Assembly: GCF_002102475.1 (NCBI RefSeq)
Contig: NZ_MSQD01000009.1
Location: 1 to 64,000 of the forward strand
From: Thermoanaerobacterium sp. PSU-2
GTDB taxonomy: Bacteria; Bacillota; Thermoanaerobacteria; Thermoanaerobacterales; Thermoanaerobacteraceae
DNA length: 64,000 bases
Direction of reading: 5' to 3'
The position numbers and the translations under genes were made by a program. The notes under the pieces are model-generated. The model saw only the letters and a program-made list of their open reading frames with translations. It searched no databases and was not told the origin of the DNA. How positions within the stretch are numbered: the first letter of the stretch is position 1; each line of letters starts with the position of its first letter. Shown here piece by piece: positions 52,444 to 61,090 of the stretch.

Positions 52444-53171
52444 TTTTTTTTTAGTTCTACAGTACCTACAATCGTCCTTAATACGTTTGGCACTTCAAAA
52501 TCTTTGTGTCCTGCGCCGTATCCTATAGATTCAAATTCACATTCCGGTATCGCTCCAAACTCATGAGCCAATGTTTTAGCTATTGCCGCACCTGTAGGCG
52601 TCACAAGCTCACCACATACTCCGTTGTCGTAGACAGGTATGCCTTTTAACAATTCTGCCGTAGCTGGTGCCGGAACAGGTATTAAGCCATGCTGGCTTTT
52701 CACAAACCCAGACCCTAAAGGCAGCTTCGAAAAGATGATTTTATCAGGTCTTATCATGTCTACAAGCACAGATGTCCCAACTATATCAATGATGGAATCT
52801 ACTGCTCCTACTTCATGAAAGTGAACTTCATGAGGCGGCAAGCCATGGATTTTTCCCTCAGCATCTGCTAAATTGCGAAATATTTTAAGGCTCATCCCTT
52901 TTACATCATCATTTAGCAAACTGCCATTTATTATGTCCTCAATATCCTTCATAGTCCTGTGATGGTGATGTCCTTCATCAAAGTCCACTTTAAAGGTATT
53001 TGCAGTTATCCCATTCTTCGTAGTTGTTCCAATTTTTAAGCTGTATCCGCTTAAAGGAAGCTTATTAAGCTCCTCTTTAAATTTATCTACATCTATGCCA
53101 TGTCCTAAAAGAGAGGAAATTGTCATATCGCCTGAAATTCCCGCAAAACAATCAAAGTACAAAAGCTTCAT
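52440..53171 (-). CDS. larC: Nickel-pincer cofactor biosynthesis protein LarC, N-terminal part (LarC1)
   Basis: A 243-residue frame beginning MKLLYFDCFAGISGDM, with the histidine stretch EGHHHHRTM near residue 70 and PHEVHFHEVGAVDSIIDIVG, both typical of LarC. It stops in VELKKK-TAG at a run of nine A. Fusion with the -1 frame gives a protein of about 387 residues, as for full-length LarC. AGGAGAG precedes the ATG; larB ends six bases upstream. LarC inserts nickel into pyridinium-3,5-bisthiocarboxylate mononucleotide. Confidence 0.92.
   Translation of the reverse strand: MKLLYFDCFAGISGDMTISSLLGHGIDVDKFKEELNKLPLSGYSLKIGTTTKNGITANTFKVDFDEGHHHHRTMKDIEDIINGSLLNDDVKGMSLKIFRNLADAEGKIHGLPPHEVHFHEVGAVDSIIDIVGTSVLVDMIRPDKIIFSKLPLGSGFVKSQHGLIPVPAPATAELLKGIPVYDNGVCGELVTPTGAAIAKTLAHEFGAIPECEFESIGYGAGHKDFEVPNVLRTIVGTVELKKK
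52443..52449 (-). other. larC: Programmed -1 frameshift site in larC
   Basis: The coding strand reads CTA AAA AAA AAG TAG. The A-AAA-AAG heptamer is the same slippery sequence used in E. coli dnaX. A weak seven-bp hairpin (TCGTTGA / TCGATGA) can form about 15 bases downstream. Confidence 0.75.
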
Positions 53172-53176
53172 AATAG

Positions 53177-53932
53177 CTACTCTCCTATCTTATTTATTAG
53201 ACTTGCAGAATACGCTGCGCCAAACCCATTGTCAATGTTGACTACGCTGACACCACTGGAACATGAGTTAAGCATAGCGAGAAGCGCCGAAAGCCCGTGA
53301 AAATTAGCGCCATATCCAACACTTGTCGGCACTGCAATGATTGGACATGCAACAAGTCCGCCTACAACTGTAGGCAAAGCACCTTCCATACCTGCAATAC
53401 ATATTATGACTCTAAAGCTCCTTAGTTCATCAATTTTGCTTATCAATCTGTGTATTCCAGCCACACCTACATCATATATACGTTTTACGGAATTACCCAT
53501 AAGTTCAGCAGTTACAGCCGCTTCTTCCGCCACAGGAAGATCTGATGTGCCTGCTGCAACAACTCCTATTACACCCTTTGTCTTTTTTACCTCATCTGTT
53601 CTAATTGATATTATCCTTGCTACATCGTAATAAACAGCTTTATCACATACTTGTCTTACTGCCTCAAAATGATCTAAAGATGCTCTTGTACCTAATACAT
53701 CGCTGCCTTTTTCATACATTCTTACTGCTATTTCTCTCACTTGTTCAGGAGTTTTTCCTTCACAGTATATAACTTCAGGGTATCCACGCCTTACTTCTCT
53801 ATTGTAATCTATTTTTGCAAAACCCAAATCCTCGTAAGGAAGTTTTTTTAATGCCTCAACGGCATCTTCCAGCTTAATCAAACCATTATCATATTTCTCA
53901 AGTACATCTTTTATGTAATTATCGTACATCAT
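53177..53932 (-). CDS. larB: Nickel-pincer cofactor biosynthesis protein LarB
   Basis: A 251-residue protein. N-terminal helices (LEKYDNGLIKLEDAVEAL) precede an AIR-carboxylase-like domain with GVVAAGTSDLPVAEEAAVTAELMG and IAGMEGALPTVVGGLVACPIIAVPTSVGYG. LarB carboxylates nicotinic acid adenine dinucleotide and hydrolyses it, the first step of the cofactor. Its ATG overlaps larE by 14 bases, with GGAG seven bases before it. Confidence 0.94.
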   Translation of the reverse strand: MMYDNYIKDVLEKYDNGLIKLEDAVEALKKLPYEDLGFAKIDYNREVRRGYPEVIYCEGKTPEQVREIAVRMYEKGSDVLGTRASLDHFEAVRQVCDKAVYYDVARIISIRTDEVKKTKGVIGVVAAGTSDLPVAEEAAVTAELMGNSVKRIYDVGVAGIHRLISKIDELRSFRVIICIAGMEGALPTVVGGLVACPIIAVPTSVGYGANFHGLSALLAMLNSCSSGVSVVNIDNGFGAAYSASLINKIGE

Positions 53933-54746
53933 TTATCAGCTCCGCCACAGCTTCATTCATGCTTCCAGTTCTATATCCTTCAAGATCCAGTGCTACATAT
54001 TTAAAGCCTATCTCTTTCAATTTTGAAACTACATTTTTTCTCATAGACTCATCCAACATCATGTCAATCTGTCTTGGATCAAGCTCTATTCTGGCAATAT
54101 CCCCATGATGTCTTACTCTAAAACCAATAAAGCCTAATTTTAAAAGATATTCTTCTGCTTTATCCACCATTGACAATTTTTCATCTGTTATTTCTTCTCC
54201 ATAAGGAAAACGAGATGAAAGGCATGCATAAACAGGTTTGTTCCATGTTGGAAGCCCTAAAATTTTAGACATCTCTCTTATATCGTTTTTTGTAAATCCA
54301 CACTCTAATAAAGGGCTTTTCACGCCTAATTCCCTTGCAGCTCGTCTTCCTGGCCTGAAATCTCCTGTGTCATCATAATTTGTACCATCCAAAACATGCT
54401 CAATACCTTCTTCTTCTGCCACATTCTTTAACTTTGAAAATAGTTCACTTTTACAATAATAGCACCTGTCTATAGGATTTTTTGAAAATCCCTCTATCTC
54501 CAGCTCCTCAGACCTTATGACTCTATGCCTTATACCAATTTCTTTTGCCAATTCCTGCGCTTCTTTAAATTCTCTTTGCGGATATGTAGAAGATGTAGCA
54601 GTAACAGCTACACATCTATCCTTAAGCACATCATAACAGACTTTTGCAAGAAAAGTGCTATCAACTCCCCCTGAAAAAGCTACGACAGCACTTCCAAGTT
54701 TCTCTATGTACTTCTTTAAATTTTCGTATTTTTCTTCCAGTTTCAT
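53919..54746 (-). CDS. larE: Pyridinium-bisthiocarboxylate sulfur transferase LarE
   Basis: About 275 residues with a PP-loop ATP pyrophosphatase motif AFSGGVDSTFLAK. LarE converts both cofactor carboxylates to thiocarboxylates. Three cysteines stand out: C95 and C98 in DRCYYCKSE, and C175 in KPVYACLSSRFPYG, the position of the sacrificial cysteine of Lactiplantibacillus LarE. The three-cysteine set is that of the [4Fe-4S]-cluster LarE type, which can use an external sulfur source. The start is the ATG seven bases after GAGGGGG. First gene of larE-larB-larC. Confidence 0.93.
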   Translation of the reverse strand: MKLEEKYENLKKYIEKLGSAVVAFSGGVDSTFLAKVCYDVLKDRCVAVTATSSTYPQREFKEAQELAKEIGIRHRVIRSEELEIEGFSKNPIDRCYYCKSELFSKLKNVAEEEGIEHVLDGTNYDDTGDFRPGRRAARELGVKSPLLECGFTKNDIREMSKILGLPTWNKPVYACLSSRFPYGEEITDEKLSMVDKAEEYLLKLGFIGFRVRHHGDIARIELDPRQIDMMLDESMRKNVVSKLKEIGFKYVALDLEGYRTGSMNEAVAELINDVR

Positions 54747-54779
54747 AGCCATACCCCCTCAAAAAAATATAACACAAAA

Positions 54780-54805
54780 AACTCGAAAAACAAAACTTTC
54801 GAGTT
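54780..54805 (-). terminator. Terminator of pgsA
   Basis: AACTCGAAA / TTTCGAGTT, eight-base loop, then TTTTT on the minus strand. Confidence 0.85.
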
Positions 54806-54814
54806 AGATTTGTC

Positions 54815-55330
54815 TCATTGCTTTTTATTGTAAAGCCTAAATTCTATTGAATAAATAAAAAAGGCTACAAGTGCCAATAGCAAGGCTATTATCATAAGTG
54901 TAAGACCATAAGGCCAATCAAATATTGAAAAAATTATAGCTACATAAAAAAGAAGTGTTGCAGTTTTTCCAAATCTATTAGCAGGTATTGTAATATCTTT
55001 TCTTTTATACAAAATAAATGCACCTATTATCATTGTCACTTCTTTTATAATTACAATCAAAATAATGAAGAATGGTATTATTCCCTTGATCCAAAGGCTA
55101 AACAGAACAGTTATAATCATCAACTTATCCGCCAATGGATCCATCAATATACCTACTTTCGTTATCTGGTTGTAATGGCGAGCAATATACCCATCAAGCA
55201 CATCAGTAAGTCCAGATATCAAGAATACTGCTGCGGCATAAATATTTCCATTGTATATGTAAAAAAAACTGTAAACAAAAACAGGTATAAGTACAAATCT
55301 AATCAACGTCAATGTATTCGGTATGTTCAT
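54815..55330 (-). CDS. pgsA: CDP-diacylglycerol-glycerol-3-phosphate 3-phosphatidyltransferase
   Basis: A 171-residue membrane enzyme with the CDP-alcohol phosphotransferase motif spread over DGYIAR ... GILMDPLADK, where all key residues (D, G, A, R, G, D, D) are present, and the family start MNIPNTLTLIRFVLIP. It makes phosphatidylglycerophosphate for anionic phospholipids. TAAGAGGTGCTTTT precedes the ATG. Monocistronic. Confidence 0.93.
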   Translation of the reverse strand: MNIPNTLTLIRFVLIPVFVYSFFYIYNGNIYAAAVFLISGLTDVLDGYIARHYNQITKVGILMDPLADKLMIITVLFSLWIKGIIPFFIILIVIIKEVTMIIGAFILYKRKDITIPANRFGKTATLLFYVAIIFSIFDWPYGLTLMIIALLLALVAFFIYSIEFRLYNKKQ

Positions 55331-55396
55331 AAAAGCACCTCTTAAATAAATATCGCTTGTATTGTATTATATTATTTATTTGACAAAAAGTAAATA

Positions 55397-55413
55397 AAGG
55401 CCTTCAAGGCCTT
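55397..55413 (-). terminator. Terminator of the small acetyltransferase-like gene
   Basis: AAGGCC - TTCAA - GGCCTT followed on the minus strand by TATTT; short but GC-rich. Confidence 0.65.
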
Positions 55414-55883
55414 CACACAATTTTACCGTTTAATCCTATTTCAAAAACAAACTCATTATCGCACTTTTTACCATCGTTCATTTTTTCTATATATTTTTTC
55501 AAGATATCAGCTTTAGCGTGAACTTCTAATATCCTGAATTTCTTCAAAAGAGCTATGCTTTTTACTATAGAATTCATAGCATCGCTAATAACATCATCGC
55601 TTACATTTTCACAATCGTCGATGTAAACATACATGCTGCATCTTTTAAGCTGCCAATTGATATTGTAAAGTCCACAAAAACCTATATTTTCTCCTTCATT
55701 TGTTTGCAGTATAAATATTTTTCTGTTTTTCCCGAAGGGAATATTCAATACATTTTCACTTTTTCTTGACACCTTAAACATGTCTATCAAAAATTTCACT
55801 ACATCAACATCTTTAAGCCATATAGAAAATGACTTTTTGTCCCTCTTTTCCACATCTCTCAAAAATATCTTTTCAGCTTTCAC
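55413..55883 (-). CDS. GNAT-like acetyltransferase domain protein
   Basis: A 156-residue protein starting VKAEKIFLRDVEKRDKKSFSIWLKD, with GENIGFCGLYNINWQLKRCSMYVYI in the position of the GNAT central strands. The acetyl-CoA loop (R-x-x-G-x-G/A) is not conserved, so activity is doubtful. The start is GTG after AGGTGGTG. No close family name is certain. Confidence 0.6.
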   Translation of the reverse strand: MKAEKIFLRDVEKRDKKSFSIWLKDVDVVKFLIDMFKVSRKSENVLNIPFGKNRKIFILQTNEGENIGFCGLYNINWQLKRCSMYVYIDDCENVSDDVISDAMNSIVKSIALLKKFRILEVHAKADILKKYIEKMNDGKKCDNEFVFEIGLNGKIV

Positions 55884-56003
55884 TTTAACACCACCTATAT
55901 ATTATTATTCTTTATAAATTTTAAAAATCCTTCTTTCTAAAAGAAAATAATTTTCGACAAAGATGATTTTAAAAAATTTTATAAACTACTCACTTGATGT
56001 TGA

Positions 56004-56028
56004 AGGAAGATTTACAAACTTGTAGAAT
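56004..56028 (+). promoter_or_regulatory. Sigma-H-like promoter of the PAP2 gene
   Basis: AGGAAGA (56004-56010), 11 bases, GTAGAAT (56022-56028), with the same geometry and same -10 as the element at 7849-7873. Confidence 0.55.
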
Positions 56029-56048
56029 ATATATATCGAGGTGATAAA

Positions 56049-56912
56049 ATGCAAGCAGCCATAATAAAGGATATTCAGCTTATATCAAATCCAATTTTAG
56101 ATTATTTTTTTATATGTATAACAATGATGGGAAGCTCATTATTTTATTTTTTAGCACTGCCTTTATTTTATTGGTGCATTGATAAAAGATTTGGGCTTAA
56201 ATTAGGGTTAGTGCTTTTGTCATCTATATACGTCAATACAGTAATAAAAAACGTAACAATGGTTCAAAGGCCAATTGGATACCCTGGTATCAGATCGATT
56301 TTCACACAATCCGCTGGCGGATATTCATTTCCCAGTGGCCATGCACAAGGTACAACTACGTTTTGGGGCACAATGATGTTTAAATACAATAAGAAAATCA
56401 CAAAAATTTTAGGCGTAGCTGCAATAATATTAGTCTCCATATCGCGGTTGTACCTTGGCGTTCACTGGCCTGTCGATATAGTTGGTGGAATTTTAATCGC
56501 TTTGTTAGTGATAATAGTCGCGGAACTTGTAGACAGTATAATAATCGAAGGCAAGTATGATATAAAGCTTATATATAAGATAATTCTTTCGCTAATTGTG
56601 CCTTTAGGATTGATAATTTTGTTTCCATACAATGAAAACTTCGAATACATGGCATTGGCATCTGGTACAATGATAGGATATTTTATTGACCAACATTACT
56701 TTAAATTCACCGTAAATAATACGGTTAAAGGTCAAATAGCAAAGTTGATAATTGGTTTGTCATTTTTTGCTGTGATATTAAGCACTTTAAAATATTTGCT
56801 GCCTTATACAGAAATTTTCAATGCATTTAGATATTTCATTGGAGGGTTATGGATTTCAATTGGAGCACCACTTCTATTCAATAAACTCAAGCTTAACAAA
56901 AAAATCTTATAA
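56049..56912 (+). CDS. PAP2 family membrane phosphatase
   Basis: A 287-residue protein with about seven hydrophobic helices and all three PAP2 motifs: KNVTMVQRP, SFPSGHAQG and SRLYLGVHWPVD. Members hydrolyse lipid phosphates such as undecaprenyl diphosphate or phosphatidylglycerophosphate. GAGGTGATAAA precedes the ATG. A sigma-H-like promoter suggests stationary-phase or sporulation expression. pgsA lies nearby on the opposite strand but is separately transcribed. Confidence 0.88.
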   Translation: MQAAIIKDIQLISNPILDYFFICITMMGSSLFYFLALPLFYWCIDKRFGLKLGLVLLSSIYVNTVIKNVTMVQRPIGYPGIRSIFTQSAGGYSFPSGHAQGTTTFWGTMMFKYNKKITKILGVAAIILVSISRLYLGVHWPVDIVGGILIALLVIIVAELVDSIIIEGKYDIKLIYKIILSLIVPLGLIILFPYNENFEYMALASGTMIGYFIDQHYFKFTVNNTVKGQIAKLIIGLSFFAVILSTLKYLLPYTEIFNAFRYFIGGLWISIGAPLLFNKLKLNKKIL

Positions 56913-56940
56913 TACTTGGATTTCCAAGTATTATATTTTT
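56911..56940. terminator. Terminator after the PAP2 gene
   Basis: AATACTTGG - ATTT - CCAAGTATT followed by ATATTTTTT; it overlaps the 3' end of the convergent reductase gene. Confidence 0.82.
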
Positions 56941-58118
56941 TCTAATATCTCCTTGGCATCTTTTGATGAAATTAAAAATTCTTTTAAATCAAGCCCAGAA
57001 TCAATAGCTTTCTTTACTTTTGTAGAATAGCTTATATCGCCTATGAGAATTGCTCCTATTAATTTATTTTCTTTTGCAAACAATTTATAATAAGTATTTC
57101 CATCTTTATATCTGTAGGATACAGCAGCTTCATCAAAAATATCTCCCGATGAAAAAACATCCACACCAGTTACCTTCAAAGTGCTTGACGGAGGTACTTC
57201 TTTGTATACCGTCTTAATACCAACAGCGTTTAAGCCTGCCGTCCTTCCTTGAGCCAAAGCGACAGTCCAGAGGCCATATATTTTGCCGTTGTGCTCAGCG
57301 ACATCACCCGCTGCATATACATCGTCAACATTTGTCTTCATAAAATCATCAACTACAATTCCTTTATTGATTTTAATACCTGAATCCTTAATCGCATCCA
57401 AGTTCGGCCTTACGCCTGCTGAAAATATCACAAAATCGGCATCAATTTTAATCCCATTTTTAAGCATAACACCGTCAACTGGATCACCAATTATCTCCTC
57501 TACTTCTGCACCTAATACAAGATTTATACCGCTATTCTCAATGATCTTTTCAATAATCCTCGCTCCTTCTTCGTCAGACTGTTTAGGTAGCAGCCTTGGA
57601 AAAAATTCTATAACTGTCATGTCGTAACCAGTTTGCCTTAATGACCAGGCCGCTTCAAGTCCTAACAATCCACCTCCCACTACTACACCTCGTTTTTTGC
57701 CATTTATATACTCGTTTAATTTTTCCACATCGTCAAGGCTTCTCACTGCGTAAACACCTTTTTTATCGTTTCCTTTAACTGGTGGAACAAAACTATGACT
57801 TCCAGATGCGACTATGAGAACATCATATGTTAAAATGCTGCCGTCATCCAACTTCACAATTTTTTTATCTGTATCTACCGATAGCACATTTCTCTTAAGC
57901 AAAACGTCTATATTGTTATCTTCATACCATTGATCAGGCTTTACATATAATTTTCCCAAATCAAATTGTTGGCCAAGTAAATGTGACAATTTCACCCTGT
58001 AATACGTGTTGTATTTTTCCCTTGAGATCATCGTAATCTTTGATTCACCATCGTTCTTTCTGATATTTTCAGCAGCTTGAAGTGCAGCAATTCCGTTTCC
58101 AATGATTACGAACTTCAT
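56931..58118 (-). CDS. NADH:rubredoxin-reductase-like FAD oxidoreductase
   Basis: About 395 residues. FAD fold VIIGNGIAALQAAENI, NADH fold GVVVGGGLLGLEAAWSL and VYAAGDVAEH, the layout of clostridial NADH:rubredoxin oxidoreductase (NROR). It supplies electrons for O2 or peroxide reduction. I choose the third of three consecutive ATGs (MKFVIIGNG) because AAAGGAC is then eight bases away. It lies downstream of the flavodiiron gene, separated by a small hairpin, in one O2-defence operon. Confidence 0.87.
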   Translation of the reverse strand: MKFVIIGNGIAALQAAENIRKNDGESKITMISREKYNTYYRVKLSHLLGQQFDLGKLYVKPDQWYEDNNIDVLLKRNVLSVDTDKKIVKLDDGSILTYDVLIVASGSHSFVPPVKGNDKKGVYAVRSLDDVEKLNEYINGKKRGVVVGGGLLGLEAAWSLRQTGYDMTVIEFFPRLLPKQSDEEGARIIEKIIENSGINLVLGAEVEEIIGDPVDGVMLKNGIKIDADFVIFSAGVRPNLDAIKDSGIKINKGIVVDDFMKTNVDDVYAAGDVAEHNGKIYGLWTVALAQGRTAGLNAVGIKTVYKEVPPSSTLKVTGVDVFSSGDIFDEAAVSYRYKDGNTYYKLFAKENKLIGAILIGDISYSTKVKKAIDSGLDLKEFLISSKDAKEILEKI

Positions 58119-58154
58119 CATCATCAGTCCTTTCTATGTAAAAAGTTTAGCTCC

Positions 58155-58181
58155 GTGTTATATGCGTGATGCATATAACAC
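58155..58181 (-). terminator. Intercistronic hairpin between flavodiiron and reductase genes
   Basis: Perfect 11-bp stem GTGTTATATGC / GCATATAACAC with a GTGAT loop and no immediate T-run; more likely a partial terminator or mRNA-stability element. Confidence 0.6.
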
Positions 58182-58188
58182 TTTTATG

Positions 58189-59376
58189 TTATACAAGCGA
58201 TGAAGCAAATATTCTTCCAAAATCTCTGCACCTTTCAATATCGTCATCGCTTGGAATAAAATTAACTTTAAGACCCGGTTCAACCAAATTAAGTTTAAGA
58301 CCTTTTAGCCTTTCTTCCATCAATGGTATTGCCTCGCCACTCCATCCATAAGAACCGAAAACTGCAGCAGGCTTATTTTTATTCTTTATTGGATTTATTC
58401 TATCTATGACATTCCATATAGGTTCAACAGCATCACCAGTAATTGTAGGAGAACCAAACAAAAGTCCATCTGCTTTTTCAAGCTTATCTCTAACATCATC
58501 TAAATCAACAGCTTTTGCGTTGTATATTTCAACATCTATGACACCAGAATCTTTTATGCCATTGCCAATCTCCTCAGCCATTTTTCTCGTGTTTCCGTAT
58601 GCAGAAACATAGTATATAAGCACTTTCTTTTTTTGAGCTACATCTTCTTTGCTCCACTTCTCATAATCCTGCAAATACTTATCGATATTTTCCCTCAGCA
58701 CAGGTCCATGTCCTACTGCTATTACATCAAGAGGAATATCCTTAATTTTTTCCAATGCCTCCAAAACCTTTGGCTTAAATGGGCTTATGATGGAATCAAA
58801 ATAAAGCTTGTAAGCTTCTTTAAAATCATCTTCAAGATCGTTAAAAAGATGTTTAGGTGTATAATGGCAGCCAAAAGCATCGCATGTAAATAAAATTCTT
58901 TCTTCCTCCAGATAAGTAAACATTGTGTCAGGCCAATGAAGAAACGGTGCCATGATGAATTTTAATGTCTTACCGCCTAATTCAATAGAGTCACCATCAT
59001 TTACTATTCTAAACTTAAAATCGCGGTTTATCTGTCCTTTCAAAAAAGTTATAGCCGTCCTGCTGCCAATGACTTCCGCGTTTACCGCCTCTTTGAGAAG
59101 TTTCGGCAATGCACCAGAATGATCAGGTTCTGTATGGTCTACAATGATATAATCAATGTCTTTTAAATTTACAAGGCTTTTTATCTTATCGACGTACTCA
59201 TCGTAAAATGGCTCTTTTACCGTTTCAATCAATGCGATTTTTTCTTTTCCTTTTACAAGATATGAATTGTAAGATGTTCCCCATGGTGTTCTCCATACTA
59301 TATCAAAATACTCAAGATCAGGATCTAAAACTCCCACCCAGTAAACATCATTTTTTATTTTAACGACTTTATCCAT
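58189..59376 (-). CDS. Flavodiiron protein (A-type, FprA/flavorubredoxin-like)
   Basis: A 395-residue protein: metallo-beta-lactamase domain (1-245) with diiron ligands H81, E83, D85, H86, H147, D166 and H223 (DHTEPDHSG, LHWPD, CDAFG, GHGP), then a flavodoxin domain (about 250-395) with SAYGNTRKMAEEI. It reduces O2 to water or NO to N2O. All diiron ligands are intact. The start ATG follows GGGGTGATATT. A PerR/Fur-like palindrome lies just upstream, and the probable electron donor is encoded downstream. Confidence 0.94.
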   Translation of the reverse strand: MDKVVKIKNDVYWVGVLDPDLEYFDIVWRTPWGTSYNSYLVKGKEKIALIETVKEPFYDEYVDKIKSLVNLKDIDYIIVDHTEPDHSGALPKLLKEAVNAEVIGSRTAITFLKGQINRDFKFRIVNDGDSIELGGKTLKFIMAPFLHWPDTMFTYLEEERILFTCDAFGCHYTPKHLFNDLEDDFKEAYKLYFDSIISPFKPKVLEALEKIKDIPLDVIAVGHGPVLRENIDKYLQDYEKWSKEDVAQKKKVLIYYVSAYGNTRKMAEEIGNGIKDSGVIDVEIYNAKAVDLDDVRDKLEKADGLLFGSPTITGDAVEPIWNVIDRINPIKNKNKPAAVFGSYGWSGEAIPLMEERLKGLKLNLVEPGLKVNFIPSDDDIERCRDFGRIFASSLV

Positions 59377-59392
59377 AATATCACCCCGTAAA

Positions 59393-59407
59393 TAATAATT
59401 ATTATCA
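59393..59407. promoter_or_regulatory. PerR/Fur-like box before the flavodiiron gene
   Basis: TGATAATAATTATTA on the minus strand, 14 of 15 positions of the 7-1-7 Fur/PerR consensus TGATAATnATTATCA, 16 bases before the start codon. Confidence 0.5.
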
Positions 59408-59514
59408 ATTAATATTTTATTTCCTTAACTTAATTATACCACTTGCTGCCAATATTGCAATAGTTAAAAAAATAATTTTTCAAAATTTAACATGTAATGC
59501 ACCGCAAAAAAATA

Positions 59515-59534
59515 AAAACCTCAAAAGAGGTTTT
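59515..59534 (-). terminator. Terminator of the ykuK-like gene
   Basis: AAAACCTC - AAAA - GAGGTTTT followed on the minus strand by TATTTTTTT. Confidence 0.88.
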
Positions 59535-59547
59535 CATTGAACGTGAT

Positions 59548-60024
59548 TTACATTGACTTTGTATGTTTATCAGCTACTTTGCTTGCTCCGTATGAATCAG
59601 GTTTTACCTGTGCATCAAAGCCACAGCCTGTAACCATACCAACTACTTCTTTTATAATGTCTTTTGTCATGCCGTTCTCGCCAACATCAAGATGTATCTC
59701 TATATTAAAATCTTTCTTACCCATTTTTTCAAATTTTGATGACAATATATTTGCAAGCTCTATGCTGTAATTAGCCTCCATAAAAATCCTTTGCCTTAGA
59801 GATGGAATTTTTTTATGTTGAAACTTCCTGTAGTAATATCTGGCACCTTTTCCTTCGCGATATATGATTACCGCAGAAACAAAGCATATGACTTTGCCAG
59901 GTTGTGAATCAGTCCCTATCATAAGCTTGTACTTGGAATTTTTATCGCTTTTTATAAACTCCACAATATCATTAAACATCTTATCAATATCCAAAACGCC
60001 TTTTGTCGGATTTACAAAATTCAA
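59548..60024 (-). CDS. YkuK-like ribonuclease H-fold protein (DUF458)
   Basis: A 158-residue protein with an RNase-H-like fold: LMIGTDSQPGKVICFVSAVIIY at the first strand (acidic residue in GTDSQ), EANYSIELANIL, and IEIHLDVGENGMTKDII. This is the DUF458/YkuK family, of unknown substrate. The start is TTG after AAAGGAGATG; an ATG inside that region is out of frame. Confidence 0.82.
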   Translation of the reverse strand: MNFVNPTKGVLDIDKMFNDIVEFIKSDKNSKYKLMIGTDSQPGKVICFVSAVIIYREGKGARYYYRKFQHKKIPSLRQRIFMEANYSIELANILSSKFEKMGKKDFNIEIHLDVGENGMTKDIIKEVVGMVTGCGFDAQVKPDSYGASKVADKHTKSM

Positions 60025-60106
60025 GGCTATCCATCTCCTTTGATTCGCATAAGAATCCTTTTTATATATTATACACTATTTTTGTTTCTTCTGTGTTAAA
60101 TTTTCA

Positions 60107-60916
60107 TTAAACAATTAATTTTGTGACAAAGAGAATCAAATGAGATGCCGGTACAAAGACTATTTGCGCCAATAGCGTACCTATTATTTTTCCGAATACT
60201 AATAATATCACCATTGTATTTACATCTTGCTGTGTCCTTTTCCCAGCCAGTGCTTGATCTGTAATAAGTGCTGCAACAGGATCGACAATGACTGTCAAAA
60301 GGATTGTAGCAAAGCCATTGACTATTCCCGAAAGCAGACTTGCTGTAGTTCTAAATTCTGGCAGCAATGCACCTGCATACAATGACGATATAATGCCTGT
60401 TGTGTATATAGAAGTTATTATCACATTGTAAACCAGAAAGCTCTTAGGTATTTTCGTCTCTTTAATGCCTTTTAACATGCTAAACTTAGGTAAAACTATC
60501 TTAGTCCTTATTTTCTTTATGCTGCTCCACTTTAAAGACATGAGTACAAGTTTCGGCACAGATCCAGCTTTCTCCATGCCGTTTATGGCAGACGAAAACA
60601 CTGAAACAAACGTAGGCATTAACGGTGCGCCTATGACAGCGCCTAATGTAGCCGACAACAATACAAATCTCATATCGATGCTTAAAGCTGAAACCAGCTT
60701 GTACTTTATGGATATATCAACAAGACTTCCTAAAAATGGTCCTTGAATCATGTTTGACAATCTTGAAATTACAGCCATTATATTGAACAATGATAATGAA
60801 ACTGCCAGCTTTCTGGTCCTTACACCTGATGGCCTTATAGAATACGATAATGTATCGATCAAATTTATTATCATTGTGAAAAAGCAAACGATTAATAGTC
60901 TCTTTACATCTACCAT
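60107..60916 (-). CDS. amj: Lipid II flippase Amj family protein
   Basis: A 269-residue membrane protein with about six helices and the conserved opening NLIDTLSYSIRPSGVRTRKLAVSLSLFN plus NMIQGPFLGSLVD. Amj (YdaH) of Bacillus can replace MurJ in moving lipid II across the membrane. The ATG (MVDVKRLL) lies eight to nine bases after AGGAT. It is divergent from the MFS exporter. Confidence 0.88.
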   Translation of the reverse strand: MVDVKRLLIVCFFTMIINLIDTLSYSIRPSGVRTRKLAVSLSLFNIMAVISRLSNMIQGPFLGSLVDISIKYKLVSALSIDMRFVLLSATLGAVIGAPLMPTFVSVFSSAINGMEKAGSVPKLVLMSLKWSSIKKIRTKIVLPKFSMLKGIKETKIPKSFLVYNVIITSIYTTGIISSLYAGALLPEFRTTASLLSGIVNGFATILLTVIVDPVAALITDQALAGKRTQQDVNTMVILLVFGKIIGTLLAQIVFVPASHLILFVTKLIV

Positions 60917-61090
60917 CTGCACACATCCTAAGCTAAAATATACAAGTTAAATTATAGACATATTTGACAAAAAAAGCAATACATGACCATGATTCTGAAA
61001 GTCACACTTCATTTCGTTTTTGTGTAAAAACTGTGTTATAATTTTTTATGTCAAAACCACTATAAAAACCGCAAGAAAGGAAAGGCACAT

